64,000 nt of DNA, from positions 1-64,000 of the forward strand of contig JAKLEA010000020.1 in the NCBI GenBank assembly GCA_022711755.1. Direction: 5' to 3'. The DNA comes from Planctomycetota bacterium. GTDB taxonomy: Bacteria > Planctomycetota > Brocadiia > SM23-32 > JAKLEA01. The notes under the pieces are model-generated. The model made no database searches. It saw nothing but the letters and a program-made list of their open reading frames with translations, and was not told the origin of the DNA. Below, piece by piece: positions 25,275 to 33,779 of the stretch (its first letter is position 1; the number at the start of each line of letters is the position of its first letter). The translations under genes and the position numbers were made by a program.

Positions 25275-25615
25275 GTGTGTCAAGGTCTCCGTAATGTGAA
25301 CTCGATTCTGGAACAGCCATGCTTCACGGCTTGACGCCGGAGGCGGCCCGACGCCCTCAGGCGTGAACCACATTGCCACATAGCATATATTATGAGCTGG
25401 AAGAATAAAAGATGAAGGCACGCAAGGGTTCACCAGTGTGTGCAACTCGTGATATGAGTTGCACACGCGGTCTCTGCACTAGCCGACATCTGTCAGCGTC
25501 CGCGTGTGCACGACGTGAGGCGTCGTGCACACCCGAACTGTCTCTCCGCGTCTGCTACTTGCAGAACGAATTGCGCCCCCGGCGAATGCTCAATTAAAGG
25601 GGGCAACCTTCAGCT
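25275..25615. repeat. Intergenic spacer with two CCGCGTGTGCA palindromes
   Basis: No gene is seen here. Two near-perfect stem-loops stand out: 25438-25466 (11-bp stem GTGTGCAACTC/GAGTTGCACAC, 7-nt loop) and 25504-25532 (12-bp stem GTGTGCACGACG/CGTCGTGCACAC, 5-nt loop). Each has a CCGC flank at its GTGTGCA side (minus strand for the first, plus strand for the second), the same 11-mer as the palindrome at 11850-11876. They lie between the stop of one HEAT/DUF1080 gene and the start of the next oxidoreductase gene. Confidence 0.6.
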
Positions 25616-28600
25616 TCATTTCCCGCCTATCTCCACCGCCCAGATATTCCGGTATTGCACCGTATTGCCGTGGTCCTGGAGATAAAGTCCGCCGCGGGGG
25701 GAGAGCGCTCCGCCCATGCCCGCCGTGGTTGTGCCGCCGACCTTGATGTTCTCGTGAATCTTCACTCCGTTATGGAAGACGGTGATGCGGGCGTCCTCGG
25801 TCCTGTTGCCGCCGGCGTCATAGCGCGGGGCCGTGAACTCGATGTCGTAAGTCTGCCACTGCGTCGGCGGGAAGCACATGTTCACGAGCGGCTCCGCAAC
25901 TTTATAGATTCCGCCGCATTCGTTGTCGTAACCGTAGAGGCCGTAGCTGTCCAGCACCTGGACCTCGAATTGGCCCTGAAGGTAGACGCCGCTGTTGCCG
26001 CGGGCCTGGCCCGCGCAGTCGGGCATGTAGGGGCTGCGGAATTCGACGTGAACCTTCTGGTCGCCGAACTGCTTTTTCGAGATGATCGAACCGGTTCCGG
26101 GGACGACCTCCATTGCGCCGTCAACGAGCTTCCACCGCGCGGGCTGCCCGTCCGGTTGCTGCCATTCGTCAAGTGATTTGCCGTCGAAAAGAACGATTGC
26201 GCCGGCTGGCGGGGGCATGTTCATGGTGGGGGAGCTGCGTTTGACCGGTTTCAGATCGAAGGAACCCGTCGCCTTTCCGGACAGACTGCCGGAGAATCTT
26301 TCCTTCGATATCGTTCCCTTCCATACGATACCGAAGAATCCATCCTTGTCGCCGACGCCGTAGACCGGGACCTTTTCGCCGTCAAACCTGCCTTTGAGAA
26401 CGACCACCGCTTCGCAGCGCCGGGCGAACTCGTTCAGAACGTTGGCCTGGTACATGCCCGGGGCGTAGGCGATCACCTGGCAGACGACCTTGCGCTCGCT
26501 TCCGTCCGCAAATTTGCATTGCCCCTGCCAGTCTCCCATGAACTCTATGGGGGTTGATTCGAGCATCCCCATCGCCATTTTCGTCTCCGGCGGGGGAGCT
26601 GTATTGAACTCAAGACCTTCAAGCCTGCCTCCGTCGGGCTTGACGAAGCGCGCACAGAACGACCACCCGCCGCTGCCCTGTGTGACCTTCACAAGCAGGC
26701 TGTTCCAGCCCTGCTTCAATCTGACTGGGGCCTTGTCCTGGCCCGGTTCGGGGGAGCGGAGCGTATTGCTGGCGATCACCGGAATCGCGTTGAGCCAGAC
26801 CGCCGCGCCGTCATCGCTGCCGACCTCCAGAACGGCGTCCTGTTCCGCGGGCGATTTCACCATCGTGCGCAGATATCCCGCGCAGTTGTCCGCATCCTGC
26901 AAGACGAGCTTGAGGTCAATGAAACAGGTCCCGACACCCTTCACGGCGGGCTTCCATGCAGCCCCGCTTCCGTCGCCCTCTTCCGGCGGGAAGCTAAAGC
27001 GGAAGAGGTCGGTCGGGCCTGCCTGTTCACGCTTGTAGGGACCGGACGCCTCCCAGACGGTCAGGTAATCCGCGTTCTTTTCGATGTCTGCGATGATTTC
27101 CGCCGCCTGCTTCTTTACGTCCTCATTTTTGGAAACCTCCATGAGTTTTCGCGCGGCGGCGACGGCCTCAGCCTTGTATCTTCCGGAGAGGGGTTTGGCG
27201 ACGGCGATGATGGCAAGCTCGGCCTCGGCGCGGTTGGCCTCATCTTTCAGGAGAACGTCGGCTGCGCGAAGGGCCGTGACGCTGGCGGAGTCCTTCATCC
27301 CCGCCATGATGAACTTGCGGTCTTCGGGCTTGGCCGCTAGTTGAAGGGCCTCGGCGAACATGGCGTCCGATTTGTCGGGGGATTTTGCGGCGGTCAGCGC
27401 GGCCATGCGGGAGAATCCGCGCAGGGCGAGGACGCCCTGAACGGGATTCCCGGGATTGTGCGCGATTTTCAGGAGATCGTCGGACGGGGCCTCGTTCGGC
27501 CAGTCGGCGAGGATTCGCACGGCGGCGTCCCTTATTTCGTCACCGGAATCCTTGCCCATCTGCCTCTGGACAACGGCCAACGCCTTTTCATCGGCGACAT
27601 CGGCGAGTACGCGCAGGAGAGCGCAAATGACCGCCGGGGTGGGGTTTTTCACGTTGGAAATCAGGGCTATTACGGCATCCGAGCGCCCGGCGGCCTCGAT
27701 CTTGCGGGTGGAGATAAGAAGGGACTTCTCGGCCCGTCTCTGCTCCTCCTTGCTCTTGGCGGCTGTCAGGATGCCCGCCAGGGTCTGGGCGTCTCCGGCC
27801 TGAACCAACGGAACAAGAGCGTCCAGCGCGGCAAGTCTGACGGAGCCTTCCTTGTCCTCCGCCGCCAGTCTGAGCAACGCCGGGGTTTCTTCGACTGCCA
27901 TGCGGGCGGACAATGCGCGGCAGAACAACGCCCGGGCGTCGGCGTCCGCGCCTTCACACGCGGCAACGAGAGCCTTGTTGACGTCTTTGCCGCGAAGGGA
28001 GGCGAGCGTCAGTTTCAGCGCGTCGGCCTCATCTCCGGCTGCGGTGACGGCCAACTTGCCCAGCAGCGGGATCACTGAAGCGTCGCCGAGGACGGCAAGC
28101 GCCCTGACAGCCGCCGCCCTGACCCCGGCGTTTTTGCTTTGCAGGCAGGCGACCGCGCAGGGACGGGCCGCCGCGTCGCCGCGTTCCGCCAGGGCAGTCA
28201 GAAGCATGACCTGCGTTATCGGCTCCGCGCCCGGGACGGCGTCGGCCATTGCTGCGGTTATCTTCCCGCCCTTCAGATTGCGAATCCGTTCAAGAACGAC
28301 CGACTGTAATTGCGGATCGTTCCCCTTCAACGCCTCCAGTGCCAGCGGCATTCCGTCTTCGCCCCTGCAAGTCAGAATACCCCGTAGCGCGGCGATGCGG
28401 ACGGTTCGCGGCTCCCAGTCGGCATAGAGTTTCTCGTAAATGGCGGCGGCTTCGTCCTTGCGGCCTTCGGAGAAGGCGATGTCGCCGCATTTCAGGAGGG
28501 CGTCCGTCGCCGAATGCCGAAGCAGGACATTGTCTGTTCTACGCGCGACGGCAAGCGCGCCGGGGACGTCCTCCCCGCCGATCAAACCCAGCGACGACGC

Positions 28601-29155
28601 AGCGGCGTCTGCCGTTGCGGGGTCCTGATCCCGGAGCAACTCGATCAACTGCCCGACGGCTTCCCTGTCCCGCCGGACGCCGAGGGAGTTTATGATGCCG
28701 ATGCGGGTTGCGCCGTCGGTTTTCGATACGGCTTCCCGGAGGGCCGCAAGACTCTCCGGCCCTGGGATGGCCTCCAGCGCGTAGCGGGCCATGTGCGACA
28801 TTTTCGCGTCCGGGAGCAACGCTGCAAGCGCGGGGACGGAGTGCGCCGCGCCGATGACGCGCAGTTGCCTGCACACGAATTCCTTGCAGTCGCTCGTCGC
28901 TTCGGACTGAAGGACAGCGGCAAGGCGCTTCTCAACCTCCGGACAGAGGGCGGTGTCATTGCCGGCGCGGGTGACGAATTCCTCGACGACGGTCAGGTTC
29001 GGTTCCGGCTTCTCCAGCTTGTAGGACGCAAGCTGACTGATGGCCGATTCAAGGCGCGCAATGTCATCGCCCTCCGCCGCCCTAGCGGGCGCGTGAACGC
29101 ACACGGCCATGAAGGTCGCCATTGACACTGCAATGAACTTCATTCGCATGGTCAT
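25616..29155 (-). CDS. Secreted HEAT-repeat / DUF1080 protein, paralogue
   Basis: A 1179-aa exported protein. Signal peptide about 1-26 (MATFMAVCVHAPARAA), HEAT/PBS repeats about 30-690, a beta-sandwich resembling a PA14-like or glycan-binding module (about 700-835; AVWLNAIPVIA, GWNSLLVKVTQGSGGW), a short linker domain (about 850-960), and C-terminal DUF1080 (about 970-1179; GAIVLFDGKSLDEW, GNSGVYLQGQFEVQVLDSYG, GGLYLQDHGNTVQYRNIW). The DUF1080 part is the form with the FDGKSLDEW opening. GAGGA sits 6 nt before ATG 29155. It follows a Tat oxidoreductase gene by 73 nt. Domain order differs from the 20701 paralogue in the middle module, so substrates probably differ. Confidence 0.85.
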   Translation of the reverse strand: MTMRMKFIAVSMATFMAVCVHAPARAAEGDDIARLESAISQLASYKLEKPEPNLTVVEEFVTRAGNDTALCPEVEKRLAAVLQSEATSDCKEFVCRQLRVIGAAHSVPALAALLPDAKMSHMARYALEAIPGPESLAALREAVSKTDGATRIGIINSLGVRRDREAVGQLIELLRDQDPATADAAASSLGLIGGEDVPGALAVARRTDNVLLRHSATDALLKCGDIAFSEGRKDEAAAIYEKLYADWEPRTVRIAALRGILTCRGEDGMPLALEALKGNDPQLQSVVLERIRNLKGGKITAAMADAVPGAEPITQVMLLTALAERGDAAARPCAVACLQSKNAGVRAAAVRALAVLGDASVIPLLGKLAVTAAGDEADALKLTLASLRGKDVNKALVAACEGADADARALFCRALSARMAVEETPALLRLAAEDKEGSVRLAALDALVPLVQAGDAQTLAGILTAAKSKEEQRRAEKSLLISTRKIEAAGRSDAVIALISNVKNPTPAVICALLRVLADVADEKALAVVQRQMGKDSGDEIRDAAVRILADWPNEAPSDDLLKIAHNPGNPVQGVLALRGFSRMAALTAAKSPDKSDAMFAEALQLAAKPEDRKFIMAGMKDSASVTALRAADVLLKDEANRAEAELAIIAVAKPLSGRYKAEAVAAARKLMEVSKNEDVKKQAAEIIADIEKNADYLTVWEASGPYKREQAGPTDLFRFSFPPEEGDGSGAAWKPAVKGVGTCFIDLKLVLQDADNCAGYLRTMVKSPAEQDAVLEVGSDDGAAVWLNAIPVIASNTLRSPEPGQDKAPVRLKQGWNSLLVKVTQGSGGWSFCARFVKPDGGRLEGLEFNTAPPPETKMAMGMLESTPIEFMGDWQGQCKFADGSERKVVCQVIAYAPGMYQANVLNEFARRCEAVVVLKGRFDGEKVPVYGVGDKDGFFGIVWKGTISKERFSGSLSGKATGSFDLKPVKRSSPTMNMPPPAGAIVLFDGKSLDEWQQPDGQPARWKLVDGAMEVVPGTGSIISKKQFGDQKVHVEFRSPYMPDCAGQARGNSGVYLQGQFEVQVLDSYGLYGYDNECGGIYKVAEPLVNMCFPPTQWQTYDIEFTAPRYDAGGNRTEDARITVFHNGVKIHENIKVGGTTTAGMGGALSPRGGLYLQDHGNTVQYRNIWAVEIGGK

Positions 29156-29228
29156 TGTTATTCCTCGTTTATCGTTTCGACTGGCTGCTTTGCATCCTTA
29201 GTAGTACGCGTGGGTTCGGAGAACCCTA

Positions 29229-30584
29229 CTATATTCTCCACGGTTCCCGCGCCGCGCGGGAGAGAAGGCGGTCCGCTTCCGGATCGCCTACGAAACGTTC
29301 TTTCTCAGGATTCCACTTTACTTTTCTGTCGAGCTGCATGGCTATGTTGGCGAGGCTGCACGCCGAGGCCGACCTGTGCGCGACCTCCGGCGGGGCGGAC
29401 GGCTCCCCGCGCGTTTTAACGCAATCCAGGAAAATCCGGTAATGATCTCCGCTGGGATAGAGATGAATCTCGTCCGGGCCGATGACGCTGGAGGCGAGGG
29501 ATGGGGGATTCGTCCCACCCTCAAGGTCCACCCATCCGTCGGTTCCCTCGAAGCGGACGCCCCAGAAACCCAGATCGCTGCCGATTATCATCTTCACGCC
29601 GTCGGCGTACGTGCAGTTGACGTTGAAGGTCTTCGCTGCGTTCCAGAGCGAGCCGTCCGTCGGGAATTCTCCCTTGCCCTCGATCTCGACCGGGCCGGTA
29701 AGGTCCGCGCCCATGCCCCAGTGCGCCATGTCGCAGTAATGCGCGCCCCAGTCGCTGACGTAGCCTATCGCGTAATCCAGAATCCATCTGAAGGTGAAAT
29801 GACAGCGATGTATGTTGTAAGGGGCCAGTGGCGCAGGGCCGAGCCACATGTCGTAATCCAGACTGGGCGGAACCGGCATCGGGATCGCGGTGGTCGGTTC
29901 GGAGTCACGGCGGTTGGCGTATCCCGGGGGGAGGCCGACCTTCACGGTATGCAATTTGCCGATGCGCCCGTTGCGGACCAGTTCGCAGGAGAATCGGCAC
30001 TTGGCGCTTGAGCGACGCTGGCTGCCGCACTGGAGCACGCGCCCGTAGCGCTTGACGGCCTCGACGGACGCGCGTCCTTCGGCGATTGTGAGAGAGTACG
30101 GCTTCTGGCAGAAGATGTCCTTGCTGGACTTGGCGGCTTCGATGGTCATGATCGCATGCCAGTGGTCCGGGGCGGCTATCATCACGGCGTCAATGTCGTC
30201 CCGCGCAAGGATTTCGCGGAAATCCTGAGTTCCCTGACAGCCTTTGTACTCCCCGGACGCCTTCTGTTCAGCATAATGTTCCTCGACGGCTACTTTTGCG
30301 GGGGCAATGCCGCGGTATTCGGAGTTGCCGTAGTCGCGGCTGCCCGCGTCGGCATCGCAGACGGCCAGAACCTGGACGTCCTCGAATCCCAGGAAGGACA
30401 TCATGTTGCCGGTTCCCTGGGAGCCGACGCCGATGCAGCCCATAGTGATACGGTTGCCGGGGGCGGGACGGCCCGCCGCGCCAAGCGCGGACGCGGGGAT
30501 GATGAACGGAAACGCGAAGGCCGCTGCTCCGGCCCCGCTTTTCTTCAGGAAATCGCGTCGAGTCAGTCCATTGTTCGCATTCAT
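29229..30584 (-). CDS. Tat-exported Gfo/Idh/MocA family oxidoreductase, paralogue
   Basis: A 451-aa enzyme with a Tat signal (LTRRDFLKKSGAGAAAFAFP). The NAD-binding GCIGVGSQGTGNM, AVCDADAGSRDYGN, IAAPDHWHAIMTIEAA and FCQKPYSLTIAEG (catalytic-lysine KP motif) are present. The C-terminal half has WLGPAPLAPYNIHRCHFTFR and DWGAHYCDMAHWG. ATG 30584 has GAGG about 9 nt upstream; a longer upstream reading is not needed. Same architecture and same pairing with a DUF1080 gene as 23985-25274, so the module has been duplicated. Likely role: periplasmic oxidation of a sugar before DUF1080 cleavage. Confidence 0.88.
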   Translation of the reverse strand: MNANNGLTRRDFLKKSGAGAAAFAFPFIIPASALGAAGRPAPGNRITMGCIGVGSQGTGNMMSFLGFEDVQVLAVCDADAGSRDYGNSEYRGIAPAKVAVEEHYAEQKASGEYKGCQGTQDFREILARDDIDAVMIAAPDHWHAIMTIEAAKSSKDIFCQKPYSLTIAEGRASVEAVKRYGRVLQCGSQRRSSAKCRFSCELVRNGRIGKLHTVKVGLPPGYANRRDSEPTTAIPMPVPPSLDYDMWLGPAPLAPYNIHRCHFTFRWILDYAIGYVSDWGAHYCDMAHWGMGADLTGPVEIEGKGEFPTDGSLWNAAKTFNVNCTYADGVKMIIGSDLGFWGVRFEGTDGWVDLEGGTNPPSLASSVIGPDEIHLYPSGDHYRIFLDCVKTRGEPSAPPEVAHRSASACSLANIAMQLDRKVKWNPEKERFVGDPEADRLLSRAAREPWRI

Positions 30585-30732
30585 ACTCGAAACCTCTTCT
30601 CCGGAAATGGCGTAACCGGAGATGACAACTGAAGAATGAGACATAGCGCGGATATTCTGATTCACAAAGACGGATTATGCAAGGATGCGCCACTTTTCCC
30701 GCGGCAACAGTTCACGGCCGTATTCAAACTTC

Positions 30733-30920
30733 GTAGTGGGTCACTGACGGGCGGGCGGCCGTAATTTGCATTGCGGCAGTCTTGCTGCCGCCTTGCCGTT
30801 AGCCGTTAGCCGCAGCTTGCTGCGGCCTAATGCGGGATTCCCGGCGGGCAAGCCCGCCTTGGTGAAGGCGCAAGCAAGCTTGCGCAATCCAAGAAACTCA
30901 GCCCGTCAGTGACCCCATAC
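30733..30920. mobile_element. MITE-like element with inverted ends, 8-bp target duplication and four hairpins
   Basis: The 188-bp element has 20-bp terminal inverted repeats matching at 18 positions, with a perfect 15-bp core (GGGTCACTGACGGGC at 30738-30752 and its complement at 30901-30915). It is flanked by identical 8-bp direct repeats CAAACTTC (30725-30732, 30921-30928), a classic target-site duplication. No coding capacity. Four stem-loops lie inside: 30773-30791, 30809-30826, 30843-30858 and 30868-30885, with loops TCTTG, CTTG, CAAG and CAAG. The insertion lies just upstream of the mscS promoter. A diverged relative is at about 41542-41715. It must be moved by a transposase encoded elsewhere. 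The rest of 30585-31052 holds no gene that I can see. Confidence 0.75.
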
Positions 30921-30940
30921 CAAACTTCCGGTTTTACATG

Positions 30941-30968
30941 TTTCAATGCGGCGACGCGCTGGTATAAT
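30941..30968 (+). promoter_or_regulatory. Candidate mscS promoter
   Basis: A perfect TATAAT (30963-30968) has a weak -35-like TTTCAA (30941-30946) 16 bp upstream. It begins 20 bp from the end of the MITE-like element and leaves a leader of about 80 nt before mscS. Confidence 0.4.
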
Positions 30969-31052
30969 GCCCTCAGCCGGGCCATTTTCCGATCGGAAAC
31001 AGAAGCAATACCGGCGTCGTTTTTAATCACAGGACATGGAGAATACCGGAAA

Positions 31053-31877
31053 ATGAACAAGGAAAAGCTGATTGAACTGGCTACCACATACGGGCTTCGC
31101 GCCGTCGCCGCGTTATTGCTGCTTGCGGCCTCCTGGCTGATTGCGGGGTGGATACAGCGATTGGTCGAGCGGGCATGCCAGAAGGCAAAGATTGACATGA
31201 CTCTGGGCATGTTCTTCTCCAAGATCGCCCGCTGGATAGTCATTGTCTTTGCAGTCATTACATGCCTTAGCGTATTCGGCGTGCAGACGACGAGCTTTGC
31301 CGCGGTGATAGGCGCGGCCGGTCTGGCAGTAGGCTTTGCCTTGCAGGGATCGCTGTCCAACTTCTCCGCCGGCGCCATGCTGCTGGTCTTCCGTCCCATC
31401 AAGGTCGGAGATCTGGTCAGGATTAACGATCACACCGGAACCGTGCATGAAATCGGCATGTTCACCACGGTCATTGACACCCCGGACAAGCGTCGGATCA
31501 CATTCCCGAACGGCAACGTCATAGGCTCCACGCTGATAAACATGACTTTTCATCCAATGCGCCGCGTCGAGGTTGACGTGGGCATATCCTACGGGGCGGA
31601 CATTGACAAGACTCGCGAGGCGCTGTTGAAGGCCGGCATGGCAACCCCCGGACGGGTTGACGACCCGCCCCCCAGCGCATATTTGATGGGATTCGGCGCG
31701 TCATCGGTTGACTGGCAGGTGCGCGTCTGGTGCAAAAGCACGGAATACCTCGCCGTTAAGGAAGCCGCTGTTCGCGCGACAAAATACGCACTGGACGAGG
31801 CCGGAATTTCCATCCCGTTCCCGCAGGTGGATGTGCATTTCGACAATCAGAATCCTTTCTCACATCCGCAAGGATAA
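31053..31877 (+). CDS. Small-conductance mechanosensitive channel, MscS family
   Basis: A 274-aa inner-membrane channel that opens on hypo-osmotic shock. Three transmembrane helices fit about 13-35, 55-78 and 83-107. The pore-lining third helix is followed by the family hallmark GLAVGFALQGSLSNFSAGAMLLVFRP (shown in part by GFALQGSLSNF), then the beta domain (KVGDLVRINDHTGTVHEIG) and the C-terminal alpha/beta vestibule. Length is that of the short E. coli MscS class. ATG 31053 is chosen because the upstream extension has no hydrophobic start and runs into the MITE. It is a lone gene, ended by a strong terminator. Confidence 0.9.
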   Translation: MNKEKLIELATTYGLRAVAALLLLAASWLIAGWIQRLVERACQKAKIDMTLGMFFSKIARWIVIVFAVITCLSVFGVQTTSFAAVIGAAGLAVGFALQGSLSNFSAGAMLLVFRPIKVGDLVRINDHTGTVHEIGMFTTVIDTPDKRRITFPNGNVIGSTLINMTFHPMRRVEVDVGISYGADIDKTREALLKAGMATPGRVDDPPPSAYLMGFGASSVDWQVRVWCKSTEYLAVKEAAVRATKYALDEAGISIPFPQVDVHFDNQNPFSHPQG

Positions 31878-31901
31878 ACGCCCAGATTGTCATTAGAACC
31901 C

Positions 31902-31940
31902 AGAGGACGCCGGAGATGATTCCCGGCGTCCTCTTTCTTT
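31902..31940 (+). terminator. Rho-independent terminator of mscS
   Basis: AGAGGACGCCGG (31902-31913) pairs perfectly with CCGGCGTCCTCT (31923-31934) around a 9-nt loop, followed by TTTCTTT. The plus-strand T-tract makes it the mscS terminator; it also lies at the 3' end of the convergent sulfatase gene. Confidence 0.85.
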
Positions 31941-31971
31941 ATACATATTCAGGAATCGCCCTGCCGGTCGC

Positions 31972-33630
31972 CTATTTTCTTTTCACCCCGCAGTTGCCGG
32001 CCCATTCGAGATATCGCGCCTTCATCTGCTCCGCTATCTCGGGATGCGTGGCGCAAAGGTCGTTCATCTCCGACCTGTCGGCCTCCATGTCATAAAGTTC
32101 CCATTTATCCGGGGCTTTGGCGACGAGTTTCCATTTGCCCCAGCGAACGGCTTCATGCTTCTCATGCTCCCAGAAGATGAACTCGTGACCTTCGCGCTGT
32201 TTTCCTTCAAGGATTGGTTTGAGACTCTTTCCTTCCAGCGGAGAGACCGGTTTTCCGTTGCGCTCCTTAGGATACTCCGCCCCGGCGACGTCAAGGCACG
32301 TTGCCATAAGATCAATGATGTGCCCCGGCTGATTGGTGATGACGCCATGCTGTTTGATCGCAGCGGGCCAATGCGCGATGAGCGGGGTTGAAATGCCGCC
32401 TTCATGCACCCAATGCTTGTAAAGTCTGAAGGGCGTGTTGCTTGCGTTGGCCCAAGCCAGGCCGTAACTCATGTATGAATCAACGCCGCCGGGCGGGAGT
32501 CCGTTGTTCCGGTTGTCAAACCCCAGCGGACCGCCCTCGGCGCATCCGCCGTTGTCCGACAGGAAGAGAACAAGGGTGTTCTCCTCCTGCCCGTTCTTTC
32601 TGAGCGCGTCCATGATCCTGCCGACGCCCTGATCCATGCGGTCAATCTGCGCCGCGTAGACGGCCATCTTCAGGTCCATGAGTTCCTTGTTGTCCAGGCC
32701 GGGCCAGTCCGGCGCTTCTTCATCCAGGGGGGTGAGCGGCCATCTTGCGTCAAGCAGGCCTATCTCGATCTGCCTCTTGTGGCGCGCCTTTCGCAAAACC
32801 TCCCAGCCGGACATGTACTTTCCCTTGTATTTCGCGATGTCTTCGGGGAGCGCGTGAAGCGGCCAGTGCGGGGCGGTGTAGGCCGTGTAAAGGAAGAACG
32901 GATTCGGCTTCCCGGAATACTCGTTCACCATCCTGACGGCGTAGTCCGTGATGGCGTCGGTCATATAGAAGCCTTCCGAAGGCGGAGAGTACGGTTGGTC
33001 TTCCAGCGCCATTTTGCGAACTATGCCCGGAGCCTTGCATTTCCGAATGTCGAAGTAGTTGGCGCCGCCGCTGACCAGCCCGAAGAAGCGGTCAAAGCCT
33101 CGATCCGTCGGCCAGTGAGGACGGCATTCTCCGACGTGCCATTTGCCGGACATGAGCGTGTTGTAGCCCGCCGGTTTCAGCGCCTCGGCGATTGTCGCGC
33201 AGTTCTCATTCAGGTAGCCCTGATACGGGCCGGCCGGCATGGAATCGTCGCTCTTGACCATGCCGCCGATGCCCGCCTGATGGGGGTAAAGCCCGGTCAG
33301 GAGCGATGCCCTTGTGGGGCAGCAGCGCGCGGCATTATAGAACTGGGAGAAGCGAATCCCGCCGCCGGCCAGCGCGTCGAGGTTGGGTGTGCGAATCTCG
33401 GAGCCGTAACAACCGAGGTCCGAGAAGCCCATGTCGTCAACCATGATGAGGATGATGTTCGGCCTGGACGGAGGCTGCGTTGATTTTGCCTGATCGCGCG
33501 GCGAGTTCTCGGGTTGCGCAGCTTCGCCGGAGACATTGGCCGCGCATCCCGCCCCGCCCGCAAGAGTGAGCGCCCTGATGCCGATGGCTTTCATGAAATC
33601 CCTCCGTGTCGCTGTTTGTCCTGCCATCAT
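31972..33630 (-). CDS. Tat-type exported sulfatase (alkaline phosphatase superfamily)
   Basis: A 552-aa arylsulfatase-type enzyme. A Tat-like signal (TATRRDFMK, residues 7-14) opens the protein. The metal-binding DD pair is at D65/D66 (LIMVDDMGFSDLG). The sulfatase signature CCPTR has Cys103 as the predicted formylglycine residue, followed by ASLLTGLYPH. GKWHVGE and LFLSDNGG, the second metal/substrate segments, are also present. Substrate cannot be told; carbohydrate sulfate is likely given the neighbours. Maturation needs an FGE or anSME encoded elsewhere; the FGE-like domain at 38802 looks inactive. GGAGG precedes two adjacent ATGs (33630, 33627); either may be used. Confidence 0.9.
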   Translation of the reverse strand: MMAGQTATRRDFMKAIGIRALTLAGGAGCAANVSGEAAQPENSPRDQAKSTQPPSRPNIILIMVDDMGFSDLGCYGSEIRTPNLDALAGGGIRFSQFYNAARCCPTRASLLTGLYPHQAGIGGMVKSDDSMPAGPYQGYLNENCATIAEALKPAGYNTLMSGKWHVGECRPHWPTDRGFDRFFGLVSGGANYFDIRKCKAPGIVRKMALEDQPYSPPSEGFYMTDAITDYAVRMVNEYSGKPNPFFLYTAYTAPHWPLHALPEDIAKYKGKYMSGWEVLRKARHKRQIEIGLLDARWPLTPLDEEAPDWPGLDNKELMDLKMAVYAAQIDRMDQGVGRIMDALRKNGQEENTLVLFLSDNGGCAEGGPLGFDNRNNGLPPGGVDSYMSYGLAWANASNTPFRLYKHWVHEGGISTPLIAHWPAAIKQHGVITNQPGHIIDLMATCLDVAGAEYPKERNGKPVSPLEGKSLKPILEGKQREGHEFIFWEHEKHEAVRWGKWKLVAKAPDKWELYDMEADRSEMNDLCATHPEIAEQMKARYLEWAGNCGVKRK

Positions 33631-33779
33631 CGCGCCTCCGCAAATCGCCAGGCTGAAATCGTATTATTACAAGTCGCACGACTGCAAGCCGAATGGCTTT
33701 ACCGGTTCGTCCGGCGCGAGTAGTATAACTCAAACGTCTCCATGACGCCTCAGCAGTTTGCAAATGGGAGGTAACGCAG

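Noticed and set aside
23991..25334. Long plus-strand open frame (447 codons) opposite the oxidoreductase gene
   Set aside because: It is the antisense shadow of a clear Gfo/Idh/MocA gene in GC-rich DNA. Its translation shows no recognisable domain, and the minus strand has a Tat signal, SD and conserved motifs.
25438..25532. CRISPR-like array
   Set aside because: Only two palindromes of unequal sequence, with no regular direct repeats or spacers and no cas genes in the window.
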